NCBI GenBank assembly: GCA_037444625.1
Contig: JBBIMA010000001.1
Location: 1 to 64,000 of the forward strand
Length of the DNA stretch: 64,000 bases
Direction: 5' to 3'
DNA from: DTHT01 sp037444625
Lineage (GTDB): Bacteria > Acidobacteriota > Terriglobia > Bryobacterales > Bryobacteraceae
In this document: piece after piece, positions 9,832-16,730 of the stretch
Position numbering within the stretch: position 1 is the stretch's first letter
Layout of the letters: each line of letters begins with the position of its first letter
The notes under the pieces: model-generated
Told to the model about the DNA's origin: nothing
The model's database searches: none
What the model saw: only the letters and a program-made list of their open reading frames with translations
Program-made: the position numbers and the translations under genes

Positions 9832-11883
9832 CCGCGGCGCCGGCCCTTTGGCCCCCTCCTTGGCCAGCCGAGTCTTCGCCCCCTCCAGCTTCTTCTGTAC
9901 CTTGGCGACTTCTTCCGGATCGAGCTCGGCCTTCGAACCGGTTTCCCACTCCTTCAGCGAGATCTGCCACTGCGCGATGGCTTCCTTGAGCTTGCCCCCC
10001 TGAAAGTACACGTCGCCCAGGTGGTCATTGACCGTGGGATCGCGCGGCACCCGCTCCAGGGCGCGCCGCAGGTACCGCTCGGCCTCCTCCAGCTTGCCCA
10101 GCCGGTAATAAACCCAACCCAGACTGTCCAGATAGGCCCCGTTGTGCGGCTCCAGATCCACCGCCCGCTGGATAAGCTCCAGGGCTTCTTGAAGCCGCAC
10201 GTTGCGGTCCGCCAGCATGTAACCCAGGTAGTTCAAGGCCGAGGCGTTGCGCGGATTCCTTTCCAAGACCTTGCGGAACTCGGCCTCCGCCTCCTCGTAC
10301 TTCTTCATGCGCTCGTACATGGCGCCGCGCATGAACAGAATGCTCTCCTTCTCCTCTTCGGATTCCGAAAGGCGGTCGGCCTGTTCGAGCGCCGCGGCCA
10401 TCCCCTGGTAGTCTTTCGTCTTTTCGTAAACCTGGGCCAGCGCCAGATAGGTCTCCCGGTCGCCCTTGCCCTCCAGCAGCTTCTTGACCTCGGCCACCGC
10501 CTCGGCGCCGCGGCCCAGGTCCGCCAGCAGGGAGGCGTGAATCAGAGCCACCATGCGGTCGCCGGGGTATTTCTGCCGGGCCGCCTCGGCTTCCTGCTGG
10601 GCCCGCGCGAACTGCTTCGACCCGCGGTAGGTTTCGATGATCTGGGCCGCCGCGCGGGCGCCCAGTTCGCCGTCCAACTGGGCCATCTGCCGGAAGGCGG
10701 CCGCCGCTTCCTCGGGCTGCTCGTTGTTACGGTAGAGCAGCCCCAGCCGCTCCAGCAGGATCACCCGATTGCTGCGCTCCGGGGGAGCGTAGGAACTCTT
10801 GGCGGTGGCCTCCAGGATCTGCTTCAGGCGGGCGATGGCCTGCGCAAACCGGCCCTCGGCCTCCAGCAGATTCACGTCGTTGTACTGGATCTCGAGGTTG
10901 TCGGGATCCAGATTCTGGGCCCGTTCCTGCGCTTCCCGCGCCTTGGCCAGGTCGCGCTGCTGCCGGTAGATTTGCGACATCCGCAAGGGATACTGCGCGT
11001 CGCGCGGGCTGGCCTGGGCCAGCTCCTGGTAAAGCTTGAGCGCCTCCTCGAACTGTTCGGTCAGCAGCAGCTTCTCGGCCAGCTCCCGCTTGACTTCGGC
11101 GTCCTGCGGCGCCAGCTCCAGCGCCTTGCGCAAGGTCTGCACGGCGCTCGCGTAGTCGCGCGCCTGCTCGTAGCTGGCGGCCAGGGCGCGCAGCACGCGT
11201 GGGCTGGGGTTCTGCTCGGCCAACCGCTGCCACATGCGGATGGCAGTCTTGGCGTCGCCCAGATCCGAGTACAGCAGGGCCAGGCCGTGCAGCGCGTACT
11301 CGTTGTCGGCGTCCAGTTCCAGCGCCTTCTTGTACGCCTTCTCGGCCTCCACCGAATTCTGAGCCAGCCTCTGAAGGCGTCCCAGCGTCACCCAGGCGTC
11401 CGCGTCCGAGGCGTCCTTCTCGGTGATCTTCTGGAACTGCTCGATCGCCCGCCGCAGCATGCCTTCGTCAATGCGGCCCTGACCGGCGTCCCCGATCATA
11501 CGCGTGTAAATGCGGCCCAGGATGCGGTGCGCCTCCACGTTGCCCGGGTCCCGCTTGAGCGTCCCCTCGGCTTCCAGCACCGCGTCGCGCAGCCGCCCCA
11601 CCTGAATGTAGAGGTCGGTCAGCTCTTGGGCCACAAAGCCGGCCGCCGGATCGGCCTGCATGGCCGCCTTGTAATGTTCGATGGCCTTGTCCACATACTC
11701 GCCGCGGTTGCCGTACATGCCCGCCAGTTCGGCGTACAGGTGGCCCATGGCGTAGTTGTAATAGGCCGCCGCGCGGCCCGCTTCCGGCTTCTCCGTCCGG
11801 CCGGCCGGGGCTTGAGGCGCCGCGGCGCCGGCCGCCACCAGCGCCGGGGAAAACAGAAGCACTAACTTCCCTGTGAATCGCAT
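9826..11883 (-). CDS. Large exported TPR protein
   Basis: 685 residues made almost entirely of tandem TPR units, at least twelve by eye. Examples are AYYNYAMGHLYAELAGMYG near the N-terminus, KAYKKALELDADNEYALHGL in the middle and GWVYYRLGKLEEAERYLRRA near the end. The start MRFTGKLVLLFSPALVAAGAAA is a good Sec signal peptide, so it is probably periplasmic or envelope-bound. The C-terminus is Lys-rich and basic. Such proteins act as scaffolds; no partner is evident from neighbours. It is divergent from miaA, with a TATACT box about 70 bases upstream. Confidence 0.8.
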   Translation of the reverse strand: MRFTGKLVLLFSPALVAAGAAAPQAPAGRTEKPEAGRAAAYYNYAMGHLYAELAGMYGNRGEYVDKAIEHYKAAMQADPAAGFVAQELTDLYIQVGRLRDAVLEAEGTLKRDPGNVEAHRILGRIYTRMIGDAGQGRIDEGMLRRAIEQFQKITEKDASDADAWVTLGRLQRLAQNSVEAEKAYKKALELDADNEYALHGLALLYSDLGDAKTAIRMWQRLAEQNPSPRVLRALAASYEQARDYASAVQTLRKALELAPQDAEVKRELAEKLLLTEQFEEALKLYQELAQASPRDAQYPLRMSQIYRQQRDLAKAREAQERAQNLDPDNLEIQYNDVNLLEAEGRFAQAIARLKQILEATAKSSYAPPERSNRVILLERLGLLYRNNEQPEEAAAAFRQMAQLDGELGARAAAQIIETYRGSKQFARAQQEAEAARQKYPGDRMVALIHASLLADLGRGAEAVAEVKKLLEGKGDRETYLALAQVYEKTKDYQGMAAALEQADRLSESEEEKESILFMRGAMYERMKKYEEAEAEFRKVLERNPRNASALNYLGYMLADRNVRLQEALELIQRAVDLEPHNGAYLDSLGWVYYRLGKLEEAERYLRRALERVPRDPTVNDHLGDVYFQGGKLKEAIAQWQISLKEWETGSKAELDPEEVAKVQKKLEGAKTRLAKEGAKGPAPRR

Positions 11884-12000
11884 CGTCGCGCCTGCACGCC
11901 CACGCACCGGAAATCCCCTGACCCCGCGGGCTGCTCGCTCCCGCTTCCCAGTATACCGCGCCTCGGGCCCCGCCATTCCGTCCGCCCTGAACGGAATTCT

Positions 12001-12006
12001 TACACT
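12001..12006 (+). promoter_or_regulatory. -10 box for miaA
   Basis: TACACT ends 10 bases before the miaA ATG. A TATACT box on the opposite strand about 50 bases to the left could serve the divergent TPR gene. The -35 region is not obvious. Confidence 0.35.
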
Positions 12007-12016
12007 GGAAGACAGG

Positions 12017-12961
12017 ATGCAGAACCCCGCGGCGGCGCCCTTGGTGGCGATCCTCGGTCCGACCGGTTCGGGCAAGAGCGAGCTGGGCCTGTGCCTGGCC
12101 GAGACCTTCGGCGGGGAGATCGTCAACTGCGATTCCTTGCAGGTCTACCGCCATTTCGACATCGGGGCCGCCAAGCTCACCCCCGCCGAGCGGCGGGGCA
12201 TACCCCACCACTTGCTGGACGCGCTCGAGCCCGACCAGGTCTTTACCGCCGGCGAATACGCCCGCCGCGCCCGCCCGATTCTGGCCGAGATCGCACGCCG
12301 CGGCCGGCTGCCCCTGGTGGTCGGAGGCACCGGCTTGTATCTGCGCGCCTTGCTGGACGGCCTTTTCCCCGGACCTTCCCGCGACCAGGCCCTCCGCGAG
12401 CGCCTGGCGCAGCGCGAGGCCCGCCGGCCCGGCCTGCTGCATCGCCTCTTGCGCCGCTGGGACCCCCAAGCCGCCGGTCGCATCCATCCGGCCGACCGGG
12501 CCAAGCTCATCCGCGCCCTGGAAGTGTGCTTGCTTACTCGCCGGCCCCTTTCGGCTTGGTTCGCCTCCGGCCGCGATCCCCTGCAAGGCTTCCGGGTGCT
12601 CAAGCTGGCCCTAAACCCGCCGCGCGCCGAGCTCTACCGTCGCTTGGACGAGCGCTGCGCCCGCATGTTCGCCCAGGGCTTGCTCGAGGAGGTGCGCCGC
12701 ATCCTGGCTTTGGGCTATCCGGACTCGATCAAGCCGCTGGAGGCGCACGGCTATCGCCAGGCCCTTCAGGTGTTGCGCGGCGAGTTGGACCTGCCCAAGG
12801 CCCTCTATTATGCCCAGCGCAACACCCGCCGTTATGCCAAGCGCCAGTGGACCTGGTTCCGCCGCGAGCCCGGGGTCCTCTGGATCAACGGCTTCGGCGA
12901 CCAGCCGGAAACTCGGCAGGTCGCCTGCCGACAGGTCGAAGCCTTCCTGGCCGGCGGTTGA
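12017..12961 (+). CDS. miaA: tRNA dimethylallyltransferase MiaA
   Basis: MiaA adds a dimethylallyl group to N6 of A37 in tRNAs that read codons beginning with U, such as the tRNA-Leu(CAA) encoded 5 kb away. The 314 residues show the P-loop AILGPTGSGKS, the substrate stretch NCDSLQVYRHFDIGAAK, VVGGTGLYLRALLDG, and the C-terminal QRNTRRYAKRQWTWFR. The ATG is preceded by GGAAG at a suitable distance. Longer in-frame starts upstream overlap the divergent TPR gene and lack homology. Confidence 0.96.
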   Translation: MQNPAAAPLVAILGPTGSGKSELGLCLAETFGGEIVNCDSLQVYRHFDIGAAKLTPAERRGIPHHLLDALEPDQVFTAGEYARRARPILAEIARRGRLPLVVGGTGLYLRALLDGLFPGPSRDQALRERLAQREARRPGLLHRLLRRWDPQAAGRIHPADRAKLIRALEVCLLTRRPLSAWFASGRDPLQGFRVLKLALNPPRAELYRRLDERCARMFAQGLLEEVRRILALGYPDSIKPLEAHGYRQALQVLRGELDLPKALYYAQRNTRRYAKRQWTWFRREPGVLWINGFGDQPETRQVACRQVEAFLAGG

Positions 12962-13015
12962 AGAGCGGCCACCGGTATCCCCCGGCGGCCGGCGGCCCGC
13001 CCAAGTCCGCGAGCA

Positions 13016-13041
13016 CCGCGCGCCCGATGCGGAACTTTTTT
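13016..13041 (+). terminator. Possible terminator after miaA
   Basis: CCGCG pairs with TGCGG (one G-T pair) around a 7-base loop; three bases later comes a run of six T. The short stem makes it a weak intrinsic-terminator candidate. It lies about 55 bases after the miaA stop. Confidence 0.35.
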
Positions 13042-13064
13042 CGGTGTCATTCGTCATGAATCAT

Positions 13065-13082
13065 GGGAGCTGACCGGCTCCC
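13065..13082 (+). other. Leader hairpin before the small secreted protein
   Basis: GGGAGC and GCTCCC pair around a 6-base loop, 40 bases before the start of the next gene. It could shape the 5' leader of that mRNA. No known RNA family was recognised. Confidence 0.3.
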
Positions 13083-13122
13083 GGAAAGAATCGAGGAGGA
13101 ACCAACCAGTTCGGGAGAAACT

Positions 13123-13437
13123 ATGCTGAAGAAATACGTGGCGCTTTTCATGCTTGCGGCGCTCGCTGTCGCCAGCGCAAAGACTTACACCGTGACCCTG
13201 TTCCAGCCCTCCGTGCTGGCCGGCACTCAACTCAAGCCCGGCGACTACCAGCTCGATCTCCGGGACGGAAAAGTCATCATCAAGAGCGGCAAGCAGAAGG
13301 TGGAAGCCGCCGTCAAGGTGGAGAACGTCGAGAGCAAGTTCAGCTCCACCTCGGTGCGTTACGCCGGCGGGGAGGGCGCGGCGCGCATCCAGGAGATTCG
13401 CCTGGGCGGCACCAATCTGAAGCTGGTGTTTGATTAG
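13123..13437 (+). CDS. Small secreted protein, acidobacterial type
   Basis: 104 residues. MLKKYVALFMLAALAVASA is a clear Sec signal peptide; the mature 84 residues are predicted beta-rich, with TLFQPSVLAGTQLKPGDYQL and RIQEIRLGGTNLKLVFD as the most distinctive parts. I recall similar small proteins in many Acidobacteria, without a known role. The start has GGGAG at good spacing; an earlier in-frame ATG twenty codons upstream would hide the signal peptide. It is flanked by a possible terminator on each side and may be a single-gene unit. Confidence 0.75.
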   Translation: MLKKYVALFMLAALAVASAKTYTVTLFQPSVLAGTQLKPGDYQLDLRDGKVIIKSGKQKVEAAVKVENVESKFSSTSVRYAGGEGAARIQEIRLGGTNLKLVFD

Positions 13438-13449
13438 GCCTCCTATGAC

Positions 13450-13485
13450 GCCGGCCGGGAGAGCCGGCTCGAGTGCGTTTCACTC
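13450..13485 (+). other. Tandem short hairpins after the small secreted protein
   Basis: GCCGGC (self-complementary) recurs after 7 bases to form a 6-bp stem. Two bases later GAGTG and CACTC make a 5-bp stem with loop CGTTT. No T tract follows. They may act in transcript ending or stability of the upstream gene. Confidence 0.3.
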
Positions 13486-13536
13486 CACAAAGCAACCGGT
13501 GAAGCAGATGGGTCGCATCCCAGACCCCTAACCCCC

Positions 13537-13590
13537 GGAGGAGCCGTCTGCTAGACTCGTAAGAGTTGACGCAACGGCTCCTCCCCCTTT
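13537..13590 (+). promoter_or_regulatory. Structured RNA overlapping a TTG start
   Basis: GGAGGAGCCGT (left arm) pairs perfectly over 11 bp with ACGGCTCCTCC (right arm). Inside the 26-base loop a second stem ACTC/GAGT carries the GNRA-type tetraloop GTAA. The tail reads CCCTTTTTTG. The left arm contains the only strong Shine-Dalgarno sequence, and the TTG start of the next gene lies between the two stems. It may be a terminator of the upstream gene, a translation-control hairpin, or both. Confidence 0.5.
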
Positions 13591-14780
13591 TTTGCTTCGT
13601 TGGTATCACATCCGCGCAGGCCGCGCAACCTCCTGAGCCTATCCGCGCTCCCGTACTAGTGATCCCCTTCTTCAATCACTCGGCCGCCGAGCTGGACTGG
13701 ATCGGCGAAAGTCTGGCCCAGAAGATCTCCCGGGTGTTGCTTGCCCGCGGCTGGGCGGCGATTGACCGGGAGGAACGCCTGGAGGCCTACCGTCGCCTTT
13801 CGCTCCGACCCCTGGCTCGGCTGACGCGCGCCTCCCTGCTCAAAGTAGCCCTCGAGCTCGACGCCGCCCTCGTCGTCGCAGGCCAGTTCCAAGTGGACGG
13901 CTCCGCCCCGGCAGGCAGCTCCGGAGCCGCCCGCGGCCGAACCCTGCGCATCAGCGGCTTCCTGCTGGATGCTCGCCGGCTGATCAAAGGCCCCTCGTGG
14001 GTGGAAGACGGGCCGCTCGAGGAGCTGGCCACACTCGAGAACCGCTTCGCCTGGCAAGTGCTGCGGGCTCTGGCTCCCGCGGAAACGCCGCCGCTCGAGC
14101 AGTTCCTGGCCGAGAATCCCCCGGTGCGCCCCGACGCCATCGAGAACTACGTGCGCGGGCTGCTGGCCCCCTCCCTCCAACAGAAGCAACGCTACTTCGC
14201 CCAGGCCGCCCGCCTGGATCCACGCTTTCCCCAACCGGCCTTCGAGCTCGGCCGCTTGGAATTCCAGCGCAAGCAATACCGCCTGGCCGCCGGATGGCTC
14301 GGCCGCGTGCCGCCCTCGGACCCTGATTTCCTGCGCGCCCAGTTTCTGCTCGGACTCTGCCGCTACTACACCGGGGACTTCGCCGGCGCCGCCGCCGCCT
14401 TCCAGCGCGTCAGTCAGGAGGCGCCCCTCAACGAGGTCCTTAACAACCTGGGCGCCGCGCAGTCCAGGCGCAACCTGCCCGAGGCCCTCGAGCTGTTCCT
14501 GGAAGCCCTGGACGGCGACCCCGCCGACCCCGACTATCATTTCAACGCCGGCTACGCCCTCTGGAAACGGGGCGAATTTCAGGCCGCCGCAGAACGCTTC
14601 CGCGCGGCGCTCCAGCAAAACCCCGAAGACACCCAGGCCACCCTGCTGCTCGGCCGGTGCTTGCAGAAGCGCGGTCCTGCGCCGGGTGATCCCGAAGGCG
14701 GTCTGGAGCGGCTCAAGCACAGCTTTCCGGAGCGGGCCTGGCGCGAGCTGAAGGCGCGCGTGGCCCCGCTGGAGCGCTAG
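13566..14780 (+). CDS. Exported TPR protein with TolB/FlgO-like N-terminal domain
   Basis: 404 residues. The start is TTG: the codon two before it is an in-frame TAA, and no ATG exists before the signal peptide (MTQRLLPLFCFVGITSAQA). After the leader, VLVIPFFNHSAAELDWIGESL resembles the N-terminal alpha/beta domain found in TolB-like and FlgO-like proteins. From about residue 195 there are five or so TPRs ending with HFNAGYALWKRGEFQAAAERF. The likely role is periplasmic scaffolding. A hairpin encloses the start region and may control expression. Confidence 0.72.
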   Translation: MTQRLLPLFCFVGITSAQAAQPPEPIRAPVLVIPFFNHSAAELDWIGESLAQKISRVLLARGWAAIDREERLEAYRRLSLRPLARLTRASLLKVALELDAALVVAGQFQVDGSAPAGSSGAARGRTLRISGFLLDARRLIKGPSWVEDGPLEELATLENRFAWQVLRALAPAETPPLEQFLAENPPVRPDAIENYVRGLLAPSLQQKQRYFAQAARLDPRFPQPAFELGRLEFQRKQYRLAAGWLGRVPPSDPDFLRAQFLLGLCRYYTGDFAGAAAAFQRVSQEAPLNEVLNNLGAAQSRRNLPEALELFLEALDGDPADPDYHFNAGYALWKRGEFQAAAERFRAALQQNPEDTQATLLLGRCLQKRGPAPGDPEGGLERLKHSFPERAWRELKARVAPLER

Positions 14781-14859
14781 CCGCCGGCGTCCGCTCCGAT
14801 CCCGGCGCCCCCCACGCCGGCGCCGGCCCCCTTGCCCGGCGCCCGCCGGATGCGCTTCC

Positions 14860-16065
14860 ATGAAGGGTATGCTTCCAACCGATTCTCCCTCCCGCCGCCG
14901 CTTTCTCACCGCCGCCCTGGCCGCGCCCGCCGCCGCCCGGTCGGCCAACGATCGCATCCAGCTCGGCGTCATCGGCGCGGGCGGCCGCGGCTCGGAGCTC
15001 ATGCGCGAGGTCGCCCGCGCAAAAACAGCCGCCGCCGTCATCGCCGTCTGCGACGTTTACCGCCCCAACCGCGAGCGAGCCGTCGAGTTCGCCGCCAAGA
15101 CCTGGGGCGTCCAACCCCGCCAGACCGTGGACTACAAAGAGCTGCTCTGCTGGCGCGAGGTGGACGCCGTGTTGATCGCCACGCCCGACTTCGGCCACTC
15201 GATCATCCTCAAGGACGCCGTCGAAGCCGGCAAGGACGCCTACTGCGAGAAACCCATGGGCGTGGACTTCGCCGAGGCCAAAGCCGCCTACCTGGCCGTC
15301 CGCGCCCGCGACCGCGTGGTGCAGATCGGCACGCAGCGCCGCAGCGACGGGCGCCTCATGGCGGCCGCCCGCCTCATTCGCTCCGGCTTGCTCGGCCAGG
15401 TCACCCGCGTCGAGTTCTCGGTCAACTTCCAGGAGCCGCGCTGGCGCCGCGACTACACTCAGATCCGACCGGAGGACGTGGCCTGGCCCCAGTTCCTCCT
15501 GCACCGCCCGCCCCGTCCCTTCGACGCCCGCCGCTTCCGCGAGTGGCAGCTCTTCCGCGATTACACCAACGGCATCGCCGGCCTCTGGATGTGCCATTTC
15601 ATTGACCTGGTGCCCTGGTTCCTGGAGGATCCCTACCCGGCCTCGGCCGTGGCGGCCGGCGGCGTCTACCTCTGGAAGGACGGCCGGGAGACCTCCGACG
15701 TCTTCCACGCCCTGCTTGATTACCCCAAGGGGTTCCTGGTCAGCTTCGCCATGAGCCTGACCAACGCCGCCCGCAACCGCAACCTCTGGTTCGGCACGCG
15801 CGGCCTGCTCGACGCCGACGCCCTCAAGATCACGGGCGAAGGCAGCCGCATGCCCGACCGCCTACTGGAAGAGATCCCCCTCCCGGAGGATCCCACCAGC
15901 TCCCATATGGAGAATTTCCTGGAGTGCGTCCGCACCCGCCGCACGCCGCGGGCCGACATCCAGGCCGGCTTCTCGCATGCCGTGGCCGTCTGCATGGCGG
16001 GCGAAGCGCTGCACGCCGGACGCAAGGTCCGCTTCGACCGCGAGCGGCTGGAGATGATCGTCTGA
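14860..16065 (+). CDS. Gfo/Idh/MocA-family oxidoreductase, exported
   Basis: 401 residues with a twin-arginine-like leader (PSRRRFLTAALAAPAAA). The Rossmann part opens LGVIGAGGRGSELM, and the catalytic segment is DAYCEKPMGVDFAEA, with the EKP lysine conserved. IGTQRRSDGR and the C-terminal MENFLECVRTRRTPRADI are typical of the sugar-oxidising members common in Acidobacteria and Planctomycetes, which use tightly bound NAD to oxidise sugars or glycosides, often at C3. The substrate cannot be read from sequence. The ribosome site is weak, and MLPTDS three codons in is another possible start. Confidence 0.85.
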   Translation: MKGMLPTDSPSRRRFLTAALAAPAAARSANDRIQLGVIGAGGRGSELMREVARAKTAAAVIAVCDVYRPNRERAVEFAAKTWGVQPRQTVDYKELLCWREVDAVLIATPDFGHSIILKDAVEAGKDAYCEKPMGVDFAEAKAAYLAVRARDRVVQIGTQRRSDGRLMAAARLIRSGLLGQVTRVEFSVNFQEPRWRRDYTQIRPEDVAWPQFLLHRPPRPFDARRFREWQLFRDYTNGIAGLWMCHFIDLVPWFLEDPYPASAVAAGGVYLWKDGRETSDVFHALLDYPKGFLVSFAMSLTNAARNRNLWFGTRGLLDADALKITGEGSRMPDRLLEEIPLPEDPTSSHMENFLECVRTRRTPRADIQAGFSHAVAVCMAGEALHAGRKVRFDRERLEMIV

Positions 16066-16084
16066 GCCGCCTTTGGGCGCATGT

Positions 16085-16090
16085 TACACT
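16085..16090 (+). promoter_or_regulatory. -10 box for the membrane-protein pair
   Basis: TACACT stands 10 bases before the ATG of the next gene, in the 35-base gap after the oxidoreductase. There is no clear Shine-Dalgarno, consistent with a very short leader. Confidence 0.35.
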
Positions 16091-16100
16091 GAAAATTCCC

Positions 16101-16517
16101 ATGGATTCCCCCAAGCCCCAACAGCCCGGCCCGCCGCCCGCCGTTTGGGCCCCGGCGGTGGGCCTGGCCTGGCTGTTTCCCGGCGCCGGCCACTTCTGGC
16201 TCCGGCGCTACGGCCGCGCCGCCTGGCTGGCCTTCGCCATCGTGGGGATGTACCTGCTCGGCCTGATGATGCGCGGCCCGCTGTTCCATCCCGAGCGCGG
16301 CCCCGATTTGCTCACCACCTTGATCCAGTACGGCGGCTTCGTGGGCCACCTCTGCTCCGGCCTGCTGTACTTGCTCACTCTCTGGCTGGGTTACGCCCAG
16401 CCGGACGCGCCCGGGGCGGTGCACGACTACGGCGCGAAATTCCTGGTGACGGCCGGGTTGCTCAACATCCTGGCCATGGTGGACGCTTACGAAATCGCCG
16501 CCGGGAGAAAGAGCTGA
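16101..16517 (+). CDS. Small integral membrane protein of unknown function
   Basis: 138 residues with about four hydrophobic segments: AVGLAWLFPGAGHFWLRRYG, AFAIVGMYLLGLMM, FVGHLCSGLLYLLTLWLG and FLVTAGLLNILAMVDAYEI. The first, with its PGxGHFWLRR turn, is reminiscent of TM2-type segments. I cannot name a function. TGA overlaps the ATG of the next gene (TGATG pattern), so the two are probably made together. A transcription start just upstream is suggested by a TACACT box. Confidence 0.75.
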   Translation: MDSPKPQQPGPPPAVWAPAVGLAWLFPGAGHFWLRRYGRAAWLAFAIVGMYLLGLMMRGPLFHPERGPDLLTTLIQYGGFVGHLCSGLLYLLTLWLGYAQPDAPGAVHDYGAKFLVTAGLLNILAMVDAYEIAAGRKS

Positions 16518-16702
16518 TGCCGAAGGTCTCCCTCTCGCATTTCGAAGCCGCCCTGCTGTTCGCCTTCTTCACCTCCATCGTCTTCGGCGTGGTCAGCAAG
16601 CGCACCGATCGCGAGCGCGTCCGCTACGCGGCTTACTGCTTCGCCTGGTTCGTGGCCGCTCTTTTCGGACTGGGCTGGCTGATGTTCCTGGCCCACCGCT
16701 AA
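16517..16702 (+). CDS. 61-residue membrane protein coupled to its neighbour
   Basis: MPKVSLSHFEAALLFAFFTSI opens the first of two transmembrane helices; the second is AAYCFAWFVAALFGLGWLMF. Between them is a charged loop SKRTDRERVR. The ATG lies within the stop of the preceding membrane gene, good evidence for coupled translation and that this short frame is real. The two may form one complex. No known family was recognised. Confidence 0.65.
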   Translation: MPKVSLSHFEAALLFAFFTSIVFGVVSKRTDRERVRYAAYCFAWFVAALFGLGWLMFLAHR

Positions 16703-16717
16703 TCGGGCCGCCTTCGC

Positions 16718-16723
16718 TATACT
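16718..16723 (+). promoter_or_regulatory. -10 box of a probable leaderless mRNA
   Basis: TATACT is followed by exactly 7 bases and then the ATG of the metalloprotease, with no Shine-Dalgarno between. Transcription would start at or next to the start codon. Confidence 0.5.
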
Positions 16724-16730
16724 CCCCTCT

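Noticed and set aside
10021..11865. A 600-codon plus-strand frame opposite the large TPR gene
   Set aside because: Low-complexity Leu/Gln/Arg composition and complementary to tandem TPRs; no start site.
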